Source: BS750m-G4 sp964472195 (GTDB lineage Bacteria; Bacteroidota; Ignavibacteria; Tepidaquicellales; Tepidaquicellaceae). Taken from it: 33,657 nt of DNA. The translations under genes were made by a program, and so were the position numbers. The stretch is from contig CAYYJH010000022.1 of the NCBI GenBank assembly GCA_964472195.1, positions 1 to 33,657 of the forward strand. The letters are read 5' to 3'. Each line of letters begins with the position of its first letter. Position 1 is the stretch's first letter. Shown here piece after piece: positions 8,692-16,563 of the stretch. The notes under the pieces are model-generated. The model was not told the DNA's origin and did no database searches. It saw only the letters and a program-made list of their open reading frames with translations.

Positions 8692-9900
8692 TCATTTTTT
8701 CTCTGGTATATCTTCATCCTTCGCATCAAGAGATCTCTGCAAGACTCTAATATAGTGTACAATTGCCCATCTGTCAACCTGTTCGATTTGCTTATCGTAA
8801 GCCGGCATGATGTTTTGACCGTTCGTTATAACGTGATATATACTTCCATCAGTCCAGTTCTTAATTTTGTCAGTATGCAGACTTGGTGGATTAGGAAACT
8901 GTCCTCTCAGCCTGCTGTCTCCCTTCCCGTAATATCCATGGCAAGGACTACAGTATGTATCGAACCGTTTTTCACCAAGCTTTAATACCTTTTCATTTAC
9001 AGGAAGAGGATTCGACATCATTTTCACAAGTGAATCAGGTAAACCTTTATACTCGTAAGGTATAAATCCTCTTGCTACGGAACCTTCGACCGGCATTCTC
9101 ATCGAATAACCATCTGCAAAAAAAGTGCTGGGAGTCTGGGGTAGCACTTTGGGCTGGCTCCACATGAAATTAAATGGTGGTTGATATACAACAAAATTCA
9201 GAGTGAAATATGTTACACCTGCTACGACAACTGCTATAGCAGCTAAAAATCCGACAAACTTAAAATCAATTATTGGTGTTTTTACATTCGACTCTTCAAC
9301 AGCGAATCGGTTGATTAAACTTATATCTTTACTGCCAATTTCTTCGAACAACTTAATAACTTCCGATTCATTAAAATTTATATCGTTAGCAAAAACAGTA
9401 ACGCCGAATCTATCCGAAGAAACACGTTTCATATATTCCGTATCAAGAAGTGGGTTGTTATTCCACGGAAGCTTATTAAATATCACGAGCATGAAAAACA
9501 TAGTAAAGAGTGCACCCAGTAAAACAGTCAACTCAAAAGTTATCGGAATAGAGGGGGCAATCGAAAAGAAGGGTTTCCCGCCTACTATGCTTTTATAATC
9601 TATACCGGACATCCACCCGATCATTAGCAATGCTGTTATTGTCCCAACAGCTCCGAAGACAAAAGTTGCTCTACCCAACTTTGTTGGTTTCAACTGCATA
9701 GCTTCGTCCATTCCATGGACAGGATAGGGCGAATGAACATCAAATTTTGTATAACCGGACGCAGCAATTTTTGCAGCAGCACGTATTATTTCGTTAGGTT
9801 TCTCAAACAAAGCTGCTACAGCATAAAGCTTATCTGATCTCTTATCAATTCCAAGATTACTATTTAATTCCGATATTTTATTTCTAATCTTTTTGAACAT
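8692..9900 (-). CDS. actDE: Fused ActD-ActE subunit of alternative complex III
   Basis: 402 aa. Residues 24-200 are an ActD (DUF3341) domain with two transmembrane helices (about 78-100 and 120-142); the start LYAVAALFEKPNEIIRAA is typical. A third helix (about 214-237) leads into an ActE-like region (MRMPVEGSVARG at 267-278) and a monohaem cytochrome c domain with C317-S-P-C-H321 and M365 as likely Met ligand. In the structurally known complexes ActD and ActE are separate proteins; no separate ActE lies in this operon, so the fusion supplies both. It is 10 bp downstream of actC. The frame is continuous with no sign of frameshift. Confidence 0.92.
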   Translation of the reverse strand: MFKKIRNKISELNSNLGIDKRSDKLYAVAALFEKPNEIIRAAAKIAASGYTKFDVHSPYPVHGMDEAMQLKPTKLGRATFVFGAVGTITALLMIGWMSGIDYKSIVGGKPFFSIAPSIPITFELTVLLGALFTMFFMLVIFNKLPWNNNPLLDTEYMKRVSSDRFGVTVFANDINFNESEVIKLFEEIGSKDISLINRFAVEESNVKTPIIDFKFVGFLAAIAVVVAGVTYFTLNFVVYQPPFNFMWSQPKVLPQTPSTFFADGYSMRMPVEGSVARGFIPYEYKGLPDSLVKMMSNPLPVNEKVLKLGEKRFDTYCSPCHGYYGKGDSRLRGQFPNPPSLHTDKIKNWTDGSIYHVITNGQNIMPAYDKQIEQVDRWAIVHYIRVLQRSLDAKDEDIPEKK

Positions 9901-9910
9901 TCAGTATACT

Positions 9911-11293
9911 TTACGTTTTTTTAGTTTCACGATAATGTTCAGGCTGTGCACCCGTAACTATAGCCTTTAATTCCGTCAACGAAATAGAAGGTAATAGTTT
10001 TACAAATATAAATAGTAATGTAAAGAAGAATCCAAAGCTGCCTAACAAAATACCAAGGTCATAAATAGTTGGTGTAAACATAGCCCAGCTTGACGGCAAA
10101 AAATCTCTATGCAAAGAAGTAACAATAATAACGAACCTTTCAAACCACATGCCAACATTTACAAGAATAACAATTACCATCATAATGGGGATGCTTCTTC
10201 TGATCTTTTTAAACCAGAATAATTGCGGAAATCCGACATTACAGGAGATCATAATCCAATACGCCCATGCATAGGGTCCGAATGCTCTATTTATAAAAGC
10301 AAACTGCTCGAATGAATTTCCGCTATACCAGGCGATGAAAAATTCCATGGCATAGGAATATCCAACCATAGAGCCCATCACAAGCAATATTTTATTCATA
10401 TTATCGAGATGGTTTAAAGTAATGATATGTTCCATATCAAATACTTTTCTGACAATTATCAATACTGTTGCTACCATCCCAAACCCGGAGAAAACTGCTC
10501 CCGCAACAAAGTATGGAGGAAATATAGTTGTGTGCCAGCCCGGCAAAATTGAGACTGCAAAATCAAAACTAACAATAGTATGTACAGATAGTACAAGCGG
10601 TGTAGATAATCCTGCAAGTATCAAATATGCTCTTTCGTAATGCAGCCAGTGCCTGTTCGAGTTTCTCCAACCGAAACTAAGGGCAGTATAGAAAAACTTT
10701 TTAATCCCGCTTTTTGTTCTCGACCGCAGATTAGCAATATCGGGTATTAACCCTAATCCCCAAAATGAAAATGAAACGATAAAATAAGTTGAGACAGCAA
10801 ATACATCCCAGAGCAATGGGGAATTAAAGTTAACCCATATAGCATGTTGATTCGGATAAGGAAACAGGTAACCGGCAAGCCATGGACGTCCGACGTGTAT
10901 TAATGGAAATATACCCGCTGTCATAACTGCAAAAATAGTCATAGCTTCGGCAAATCTCGCAATACCCGTTCTCCATTTCTGCCTGAATAAATAAAGTATT
11001 GCAGAAATCAATGTTCCAGCATGTCCAATACCGATCCAGAAAACAAAATTAATAATTCCAAACCCCCAACCCACAGGATTATTATTCCCCCACATACCTA
11101 TACCATAATAAAAAGTTAACCCCAAACAAATAGCTCCAATCAAAAGTGCAGTCGAACTGATACCTATTGCCATAAACCATTTCTTTGATGGCTTTGTCTC
11201 TGTGGGTTTAAATACAACATCATCGAGTTCGGGGAAAGAAGAACGTTCGGGAACTAATGGTAATTCTTTCGTATATGTCGTATCAAAACTCAA
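9911..11293 (-). CDS. actC: Alternative complex III subunit ActC (NrfD/PsrC-like quinol-binding protein)
   Basis: 460 aa, about ten transmembrane helices of the NrfD/PsrC family. Recognisable stretches are HAGTLISAILYLFRQKWR, HVGRPWLAGYLFPYPN and HTIVSFDFAVSILPGWH. ActC is the main quinol-oxidising membrane subunit and contacts ActB. The start codon is TTG at 11293, overlapping the actB TGA as TTGA. An AGAGGG six bases upstream supports this start. No ATG gives a better N-terminus. Confidence 0.95.
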   Translation of the reverse strand: MSFDTTYTKELPLVPERSSFPELDDVVFKPTETKPSKKWFMAIGISSTALLIGAICLGLTFYYGIGMWGNNNPVGWGFGIINFVFWIGIGHAGTLISAILYLFRQKWRTGIARFAEAMTIFAVMTAGIFPLIHVGRPWLAGYLFPYPNQHAIWVNFNSPLLWDVFAVSTYFIVSFSFWGLGLIPDIANLRSRTKSGIKKFFYTALSFGWRNSNRHWLHYERAYLILAGLSTPLVLSVHTIVSFDFAVSILPGWHTTIFPPYFVAGAVFSGFGMVATVLIIVRKVFDMEHIITLNHLDNMNKILLVMGSMVGYSYAMEFFIAWYSGNSFEQFAFINRAFGPYAWAYWIMISCNVGFPQLFWFKKIRRSIPIMMVIVILVNVGMWFERFVIIVTSLHRDFLPSSWAMFTPTIYDLGILLGSFGFFFTLLFIFVKLLPSISLTELKAIVTGAQPEHYRETKKT

Positions 11294-14200
11294 TGTTTAC
11301 CCTCTACATTTTCTTCGTTTGTATTTCTCAATTTTGCTATAAATGTGATATTTGGTTTTATCTTTAACTCTTCTAAAAGGTAATATGATAAATTATGATT
11401 CCTGTAATCCTGCAATACTGATTCCTTATTATTCATATCTCCAAAAACTATAGCATCTGCACCGCATGCTTCCTGACAGGCGGTTAAAACATCGGAACCT
11501 TTTAATTCTTTCTGTTCTTGTGTTGCTAACTGCCTTGCGTTCATAATTCTTTGTACGCAAAAAGTGCATTTCTCCATAACTCCTCTTGACCTTACTGTAA
11601 CCTCCGGGTTATTTAACAAACTGAATGATTCACTCAGATAGAATGAGTCTTTAAAATCATCCCTGTAATGGAAAAAATTAAATCTTCTTACTTTATAAGG
11701 ACAGTTATTACTACAATACCTTGTCCCCACACACCTGTTATACGTCATCCCGTTTAACCCGTCAGTAGTGTGACTAGTAGCTTTCACGGGACAAACATTT
11801 TCGCATGGCGCAAAATCACACTGCTGACAGAGTATAGGTTGAAAACTCGCTTTAGGTTCTTGCGGAGTTCCCGAATAATACCTGTCAATTCTTATCCAGT
11901 GCATCTCGCGGGAGCGCTTTACCTGTTCTTTCCCGACCACAGGAATATTGTTTTCAACATTGCAGGCAGCAACACAATCCTCACAACCAATACATTTATT
12001 CAAATCAATTGCCATTGCCCATTTAACACCTGTGTATTCATGCTCTTTATTAACGCTTGGGAAATTTCCCATTTTATTTTCTTCTTCATCCTGTTTCTTA
12101 ATGAACTTCGGATTCTTTTTATACTGCTTGTAAGTACCTTCCTGTATAATATGTCTTTTGAATTGTATATCTTTAAATTTCTTATCATCAACTGGATAAT
12201 GTTCCTGGGTAGAAATTAATTCATAACTCCCTGAAGCTTTTAAGACTTTTCCATCATTATAAATCCATTCTGTTAGTTTAGCATTCTTTGATATTAAATC
12301 GATTGCATTGAATCCTACTTCACTTCCAATAACTCCCGCTTTGGTTCTTCCATATCCCAATGCTATTGAGACGACATTATCTGCTACTCCAGGTTGAATA
12401 AAAGCTGGAAGTGTAAGCGACTTTCCACTTGTTGCAATTTCAATATTATCATTCCCTCCTAATCCAAGACTCTTAGCAGTGTTAGGAGAAACAGCAGCAT
12501 AATTATCCCATACTATTTTTGATATTGGATGAGGTAACTCCTGAAGCCAACCATTGTTTGCATATCTTCCATCACCTATAAAATTGCTTTCTTTCAATAA
12601 AACCACAAAACCACTGCTCGGTTTGTTTATATTATTTGATACGAAAGAATCAACCTGGAATTGAACTTTCTCAGAAGGATTATCTTTAAGTATTACAACA
12701 CCATCATGAAGTGAACCTAACCAAAAATTCCTGAAACTTGTACTCAGGTTCAATGAGGGAAATACGCTTGTTTTCCAATTACTTTTTAGATATAAATGGT
12801 AAATATTATCGTTGTAAGAATTATTATTTTCACTCAACCAGTTTAGAAGTATTGCCTCTTTCTGCCTCGTATTATAAAGAGGTGCAATAACCGGTTGTTG
12901 AAGGCTATAGAATCCCGAGCGTGTTTGATGGTCTCCCCAGGATTCGAAGTTATGATTTATAGGAAGTACATAATTACAAACATCCGAAGTTTCATTCAAA
13001 GATTCTGTCATTGAAATAACTAAACCAACCTGCTTTAAAGTTTCAGAATATTTATAATCTTTCGAAAAATGATATCTCGGATTGGTGTCATAATGTATCA
13101 CCATTCCAACATTACCGGATTGCATTCTCGATATTAGCTCATCAATCTCACTCTTAGAGCTTAAAGGAAGAACTTCAGTATGATATTCCGTCGAATACAA
13201 TTTCGTATTTCCTAAAACTTCATTGAGAAAATTAACAGCTATATGAGTTGATTCGGGCATTTGCAAGCCCGCTAATACAATTGACTGTCCTTGATTATTA
13301 GACAGGTCTTCTAATAAATGTCTAACAGCTTCTTCAGTGAGGTTATGTGTTTTAATAAAGTCAGCTAATGAATAAGGTCGCAGTTTGTTTTGAATTGTTG
13401 AATCGTCTGCATAGTTAGATATTCTTCTCTTAATAATAAATTCGTTGAGTAAACACATTACAAACTCACCTATTGCATCCGGCCTGAATCTAATACGGTA
13501 ATCAGCATTCAAACCAGTTAGACTCACTGCCCCTTCTATGGCATACAACCGGTTGAATTTTTCTTTTCCAACGACTTCCCTGCCTTGTGAATATAATCTC
13601 ACCTGCTCTATCTTATTACCATCAGTTCCAAGAAAATCAGATTCCAAAGCAAGAACAACCTTCGCATCATTCAATTTAACGGCTGGTACATTATCACTTC
13701 TATAAGATTTCTTCCATGCGTTTTTCTTTTGCAAATCGTTAACCAACTCATAAGAATATATCTTTGTTGTCGGGTACTTTGATTGAAATTCTTCGAATAA
13801 TTTTCTTTGAGTAGGTGAAGTAATTGTGTGAGTTAATATGGCTATTTCTTTACCCGATTCAGAAATCTTCTTGAGTTCTTCCGCAACTTTCTCATCAACG
13901 TTTTGCCAGCTTACAGAATTGAAATTGCCGTTCCCAAGATTAAATTGTGGCTCTTTTAATCTTTCAGGATCGTATAAGTTAAGAATGCTCGCTTGCCCTG
14001 TTGCACATATCTTCCCTTTACTAACTGGATGGTCAGGATTACCATCTATTTTTATAGGACGACCTTCCCTTGTTTTTATTAAAATACCGCATGTATTGTT
14101 ACAGCTTGTACATGTAGATGCGTAATAATTAGGATTGCCAAGTGTTATTTCTTCGGGTTTATTATTGTAGGGAACAATTTCACCCTTATCTCTGAAATTC

Positions 14201-14454
14201 TGACATCCTGCTGCGGCGAATGCTGCAGAGGCACTTAATAACGCAAGAAATTTTCTCCTCGATAAACCCGAAGCTTTCGAATCTTGTTCTCCATCTTGCT
14301 CATTTTCTAAGAATTCTTCTGATTTAGCTTTTTCAAATTCAGGATCATTATATAATTCACGGAAACCCCTCCAGTAATTTACATCTGGACTTTCATTTTT
14401 TTCAGTGTTATCTATTTTATCCGGCAATATTTCAAATGACTTTCCCTTATCCAT
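11290..14454 (-). CDS. actB: Alternative complex III subunit ActB (molybdopterin-type plus ferredoxin-type domains)
   Basis: 1054 aa. It opens with an extended Tat leader: YWRGFRELYNDPEF at 27-40, S65-R-R-K-F-L and a lipobox ending at C84. A molybdopterin-oxidoreductase-like domain follows and, from about 815, a four-cluster ferredoxin domain. The N-terminal domain keeps C115-x2-C118-x3-C122-x27-C150, the classic FS0 [4Fe-4S] pattern. In the ferredoxin part, CIGCEDC, CQQCDFAPC and CTFC are normal, while CVGTRYC has Thr where a cluster Cys usually is, the mark of the ActB [3Fe-4S] site. ActB passes electrons from quinol toward ActA; known ActB proteins contain no molybdenum. Confidence 0.95.
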   Translation of the reverse strand: MDKGKSFEILPDKIDNTEKNESPDVNYWRGFRELYNDPEFEKAKSEEFLENEQDGEQDSKASGLSRRKFLALLSASAAFAAAGCQNFRDKGEIVPYNNKPEEITLGNPNYYASTCTSCNNTCGILIKTREGRPIKIDGNPDHPVSKGKICATGQASILNLYDPERLKEPQFNLGNGNFNSVSWQNVDEKVAEELKKISESGKEIAILTHTITSPTQRKLFEEFQSKYPTTKIYSYELVNDLQKKNAWKKSYRSDNVPAVKLNDAKVVLALESDFLGTDGNKIEQVRLYSQGREVVGKEKFNRLYAIEGAVSLTGLNADYRIRFRPDAIGEFVMCLLNEFIIKRRISNYADDSTIQNKLRPYSLADFIKTHNLTEEAVRHLLEDLSNNQGQSIVLAGLQMPESTHIAVNFLNEVLGNTKLYSTEYHTEVLPLSSKSEIDELISRMQSGNVGMVIHYDTNPRYHFSKDYKYSETLKQVGLVISMTESLNETSDVCNYVLPINHNFESWGDHQTRSGFYSLQQPVIAPLYNTRQKEAILLNWLSENNNSYNDNIYHLYLKSNWKTSVFPSLNLSTSFRNFWLGSLHDGVVILKDNPSEKVQFQVDSFVSNNINKPSSGFVVLLKESNFIGDGRYANNGWLQELPHPISKIVWDNYAAVSPNTAKSLGLGGNDNIEIATSGKSLTLPAFIQPGVADNVVSIALGYGRTKAGVIGSEVGFNAIDLISKNAKLTEWIYNDGKVLKASGSYELISTQEHYPVDDKKFKDIQFKRHIIQEGTYKQYKKNPKFIKKQDEEENKMGNFPSVNKEHEYTGVKWAMAIDLNKCIGCEDCVAACNVENNIPVVGKEQVKRSREMHWIRIDRYYSGTPQEPKASFQPILCQQCDFAPCENVCPVKATSHTTDGLNGMTYNRCVGTRYCSNNCPYKVRRFNFFHYRDDFKDSFYLSESFSLLNNPEVTVRSRGVMEKCTFCVQRIMNARQLATQEQKELKGSDVLTACQEACGADAIVFGDMNNKESVLQDYRNHNLSYYLLEELKIKPNITFIAKLRNTNEENVEGKH
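11300..11305 (-). promoter_or_regulatory. Shine-Dalgarno deciding the TTG start of actC
   Basis: The minus strand reads AGAGGG six bases before the TTG at 11293, within the end of actB. It supports a TTG start for actC with the TTGA stop-start overlap. Confidence 0.55.
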
Positions 14455-14662
14455 CGTTACCTCGTTTGCTTCTTTTTACAGCATACGGATTTTGCTTAAT
14501 CTTTAAATCAGTATTCGGCTGGATTTCCTTTTTGAATTTTGATTGAAGTTTTTTAAAAGGAATTTGTGAGATGGTATAAATACCTAATGCGGAAGCACCC
14601 AAATAGTAAAAAAAGTTTTTCCTCTTTAATCTTTTTGTTTTTAAACCTCTAAAATAATTCAT
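14447..14662 (-). CDS. Small single-helix protein between actA and actB, Tat-leader-like
   Basis: 71 aa, very basic. The N-terminus KRLKRKNFFYYLGASALGIY resembles a twin-arginine leader with Lys-Arg-Lys before Asn-Phe-Phe, followed by one hydrophobic stretch (about 17-34). The tail, PYAVKRSKRGNDG, is basic and soluble. The gene starts 29 bp after actA and overlaps actB by eight bases, so it is firmly inside the operon. I do not recognise it as a named Act subunit. Inference: a small accessory or assembly subunit of the complex. The length, lack of cofactor motifs and overlap argue for a real gene. Confidence 0.75.
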   Translation of the reverse strand: MNYFRGLKTKRLKRKNFFYYLGASALGIYTISQIPFKKLQSKFKKEIQPNTDLKIKQNPYAVKRSKRGNDG

Positions 14663-14691
14663 CTAATAAATACTAATACTTATTCTTGTTG

Positions 14692-15273
14692 TTATCTATG
14701 ACAGGCAGAACAATACTCCGGTCCATTCTTAATACCAGTCGTTAATTTTTCGAAATCTTTAATATTTTTTTCTGGGTTTCGATGACAATCCAAACAGGAT
14801 CTCATTGTAAATGAATTTACCTGACCTACAACTTCCATTTTTGCAATGTCGCCGTGACAATTAATACAATCGATGCCTTTATTTACATGAGCACTGTGAT
14901 TAAAATATACAAACTCCGGTACTTTATGGACTCTCTTCCATTGTATCGGTTTATTTTCTTCGTAATATTTTGTAAGTTTTTGAATTTCGGGTTTATCTTT
15001 CCTTGCAATTGTATGACAATTCATGCATACACCAGGAGACGGTATATTTGCGACTCTTGAATTTTCAACACCGGAGTGGCAATACTTGCAATCAATCTGC
15101 AATTCACCTGCGTGAAGCTTGTGAGAATATTTAATCGGCTGCTCCGGCTGATAGCCTATGCCATTCCGCTCTGCATAAGAAACATAGTAAGTTATTGCAA
15201 AAACAGATAAGATAACAAATATTATTACAGGTAAGCGTACTTTAAGGTTGTAATCAAGTAAAAATTTATTCAT
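14692..15273 (-). CDS. actA: Alternative complex III subunit ActA, pentahaem cytochrome c
   Basis: 193 aa. One N-terminal helix (about 14-33) anchors a periplasmic domain with five CxxCH motifs, at 62-66, 83-87, 136-140, 160-164 and 188-192. Five haems is the known number for ActA. The first region, PIKYSHKLHAGELQIDCKYCH, and the following NIPSPGVCMNCH are typical of the family. The fifth motif ends one residue before the C-terminus, a compact form without extra domains. It is the first gene of the respiratory operon. It collects electrons from ActB and passes them to the monohaem cytochrome domains. Confidence 0.95.
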   Translation of the reverse strand: MNKFLLDYNLKVRLPVIIFVILSVFAITYYVSYAERNGIGYQPEQPIKYSHKLHAGELQIDCKYCHSGVENSRVANIPSPGVCMNCHTIARKDKPEIQKLTKYYEENKPIQWKRVHKVPEFVYFNHSAHVNKGIDCINCHGDIAKMEVVGQVNSFTMRSCLDCHRNPEKNIKDFEKLTTGIKNGPEYCSACHR

Positions 15274-15308
15274 AGATAAATGTATCAGCTAAACTAAAAA
15301 AATATTTT

Positions 15309-15342
15309 CAAATATACAATTTCAAAATATATAGAAATCCAA
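15309..15342 (-). promoter_or_regulatory. Candidate promoter of the act-cox operon
   Basis: On the minus strand TATATTTG occurs at 15316-15309, matching the Bacteroidota -7 element TAnnTTTG, with a TTG at 15342-15340 upstream; the 23-base spacing is somewhat long. It would start transcription roughly 30 bases before actA. The 144-bp gap 15274-15417 is otherwise AT-rich without an evident terminator. Whether this organism uses that promoter type is not known. Confidence 0.28.
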
Positions 15343-15417
15343 CATTTATAATTATAAAATAATAAGAAGAAATACTCAATCATAAAACAAAACTTAAATC
15401 TTCTTTGATAAATTAAT

Positions 15418-15630
15418 TCATTCAATCAAAACAGCATTAAATCCAGTTTCATCTATTGTTTTTATTATAATGTCGGGAGTAATATTTCTTCCAGAAACAG
15501 TTAGTATTTTATCTGGTGAATTTGTATCAACGTTCCAGTTTTCAATATACTCCTTTTCTTCGAGAAAAGGTGTTACTATAGATATACAATCATCACAATT
15601 TATATTTGTTTTGAATTTAAACGTTATCAT
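15418..15630 (-). CDS. Small HMA-like metal-binding protein
   Basis: 70 aa, cytosolic, no signal peptide. It has the size and beta-alpha-beta pattern of heavy-metal-associated (Atx1/CopZ-like) domains, with C12-D-D-C15 in the first loop. The usual Met two residues before the first Cys is Ile (INCDDC). The C-terminal half, TPDIIIKTIDETGF, fits the second helix. It lies 25 bp downstream of the DUF3347 lipoprotein gene. Inference: a copper chaperone, perhaps for the CopA-like ATPase, which lacks an HMA domain of its own. The acidic CDDC loop is unusual, so metal preference is uncertain. Confidence 0.7.
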   Translation of the reverse strand: MITFKFKTNINCDDCISIVTPFLEEKEYIENWNVDTNSPDKILTVSGRNITPDIIIKTIDETGFNAVLIE

Positions 15631-15655
15631 TTTTAAACAAAAATTAATTATTTTA

Positions 15656-16318
15656 TCAATCTATAGGAATTTTCTCGATGTGTTTTACAACCTTTCCGCA
15701 GTTCTTAAAGCTATCACCAAAAGGATTTACTATTTCTTTGGTATCCGATAACCAATAACCACCATTTCCATCCAAAGCCGTCGAACAAACAAATAAATAT
15801 ACATCCTTGTCAAACAATCCATATCTCTTAACAACATTGAACATTAATTTTGAAAACTCCGATAAACTTTCTCTTTGTGTTCCTAAATCCGGAACAGTTT
15901 CAATATGAGTAGATAATGAGTTTAACTTCTCACTATAATCCCTCCAATCTGTCAACGCTCTTTTACCAACTAAATATTTATCATCGAACAGTTTCAAATA
16001 TTTTTTGAACATCGTTGCAGTGCCCTGAGTTTGTTCCGGTTTTGAATAGGAAAGTGCATAAATAATACTCACGTATGAATCAAACAGATCGTTCAAACCA
16101 CTACGAATACTATCAGGAGCGGGTTCATATTTTTGATCATCTAATGTGATTTCCTCAAGCTCAAAATTTTCGTTTGTAGTTTCGGATTTGACTGTATCTG
16201 ATTTATCATTTGTTTCAGTATTTTTTATATCGTTCTTGTTTGAATCACTTTTACATGAACTTAAAACAAAAGCCAGGATCAAGAGTAAGATTGGTGTAAT
16301 AAGATTCGGATTTTTCAT
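15656..16318 (-). CDS. DUF3347 lipoprotein, copper-associated
   Basis: 220 aa. Lipoprotein signal with lipobox ending at C22 (LSSC), then an acidic Ser/Thr/Asn linker, then a DUF3347 domain from about residue 70. Family hallmarks are the helix LNDLFDSYVSIIYALS, the TQRESLSEFSKLM segment and the end GGYWLSDTKEIVNPF with KNCGKVV. DUF3347 often accompanies CusB-like adaptors and is thought to bind copper in the periplasm. The usual CPM motif reads CST here and the Met before the NCG Cys is replaced by Phe, so the metal site is altered. It is cotranscribed with the small HMA gene. Confidence 0.78.
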   Translation of the reverse strand: MKNPNLITPILLLILAFVLSSCKSDSNKNDIKNTETNDKSDTVKSETTNENFELEEITLDDQKYEPAPDSIRSGLNDLFDSYVSIIYALSYSKPEQTQGTATMFKKYLKLFDDKYLVGKRALTDWRDYSEKLNSLSTHIETVPDLGTQRESLSEFSKLMFNVVKRYGLFDKDVYLFVCSTALDGNGGYWLSDTKEIVNPFGDSFKNCGKVVKHIEKIPID

Positions 16319-16445
16319 TTTCCCTTTCTGAAATTAATTGTAAAATAAAATTATGATTTAAACTGTAAATATATCCTTAAGATAATCTACAGTATAAAGA
16401 TAGAAAATCCTCAAAGAATTTTCAATTTCATATAAGGTAACACAC

Positions 16446-16500
16446 ACTATGTTTTCATAGTTTTAAGATTTAAAGTTTACTAAATGTTTGTTTAAAGTTT
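16446..16500. repeat. Palindrome and direct repeats upstream of the DUF3347 gene
   Basis: ACTATGTTTTCATAGT at 16446-16461 is a perfect six-base inverted repeat around TTTT. TTTAAAGTTT occurs twice, at 16469-16478 and 16491-16500, 22 bases apart. Both lie in the 245-bp gap between the copA stop (16564) and the DUF3347 start (16318). They could be an operator or simple AT-rich chance; no regulator gene is near. Confidence 0.3.
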
Positions 16501-16563
16501 TATTAATTAAATTCTGTTCTTTGATTTATCAACGATTCGCTGTAGAAAAATTTTCGCAAGTTA

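Noticed and set aside
11290..14454. ActB as a true molybdoenzyme such as polysulfide reductase or formate dehydrogenase
   Set aside because: The neighbours ActA, ActC, ActD-E and ActF, the extended Tat leader and the CVGTRYC [3Fe-4S] site identify alternative complex III.
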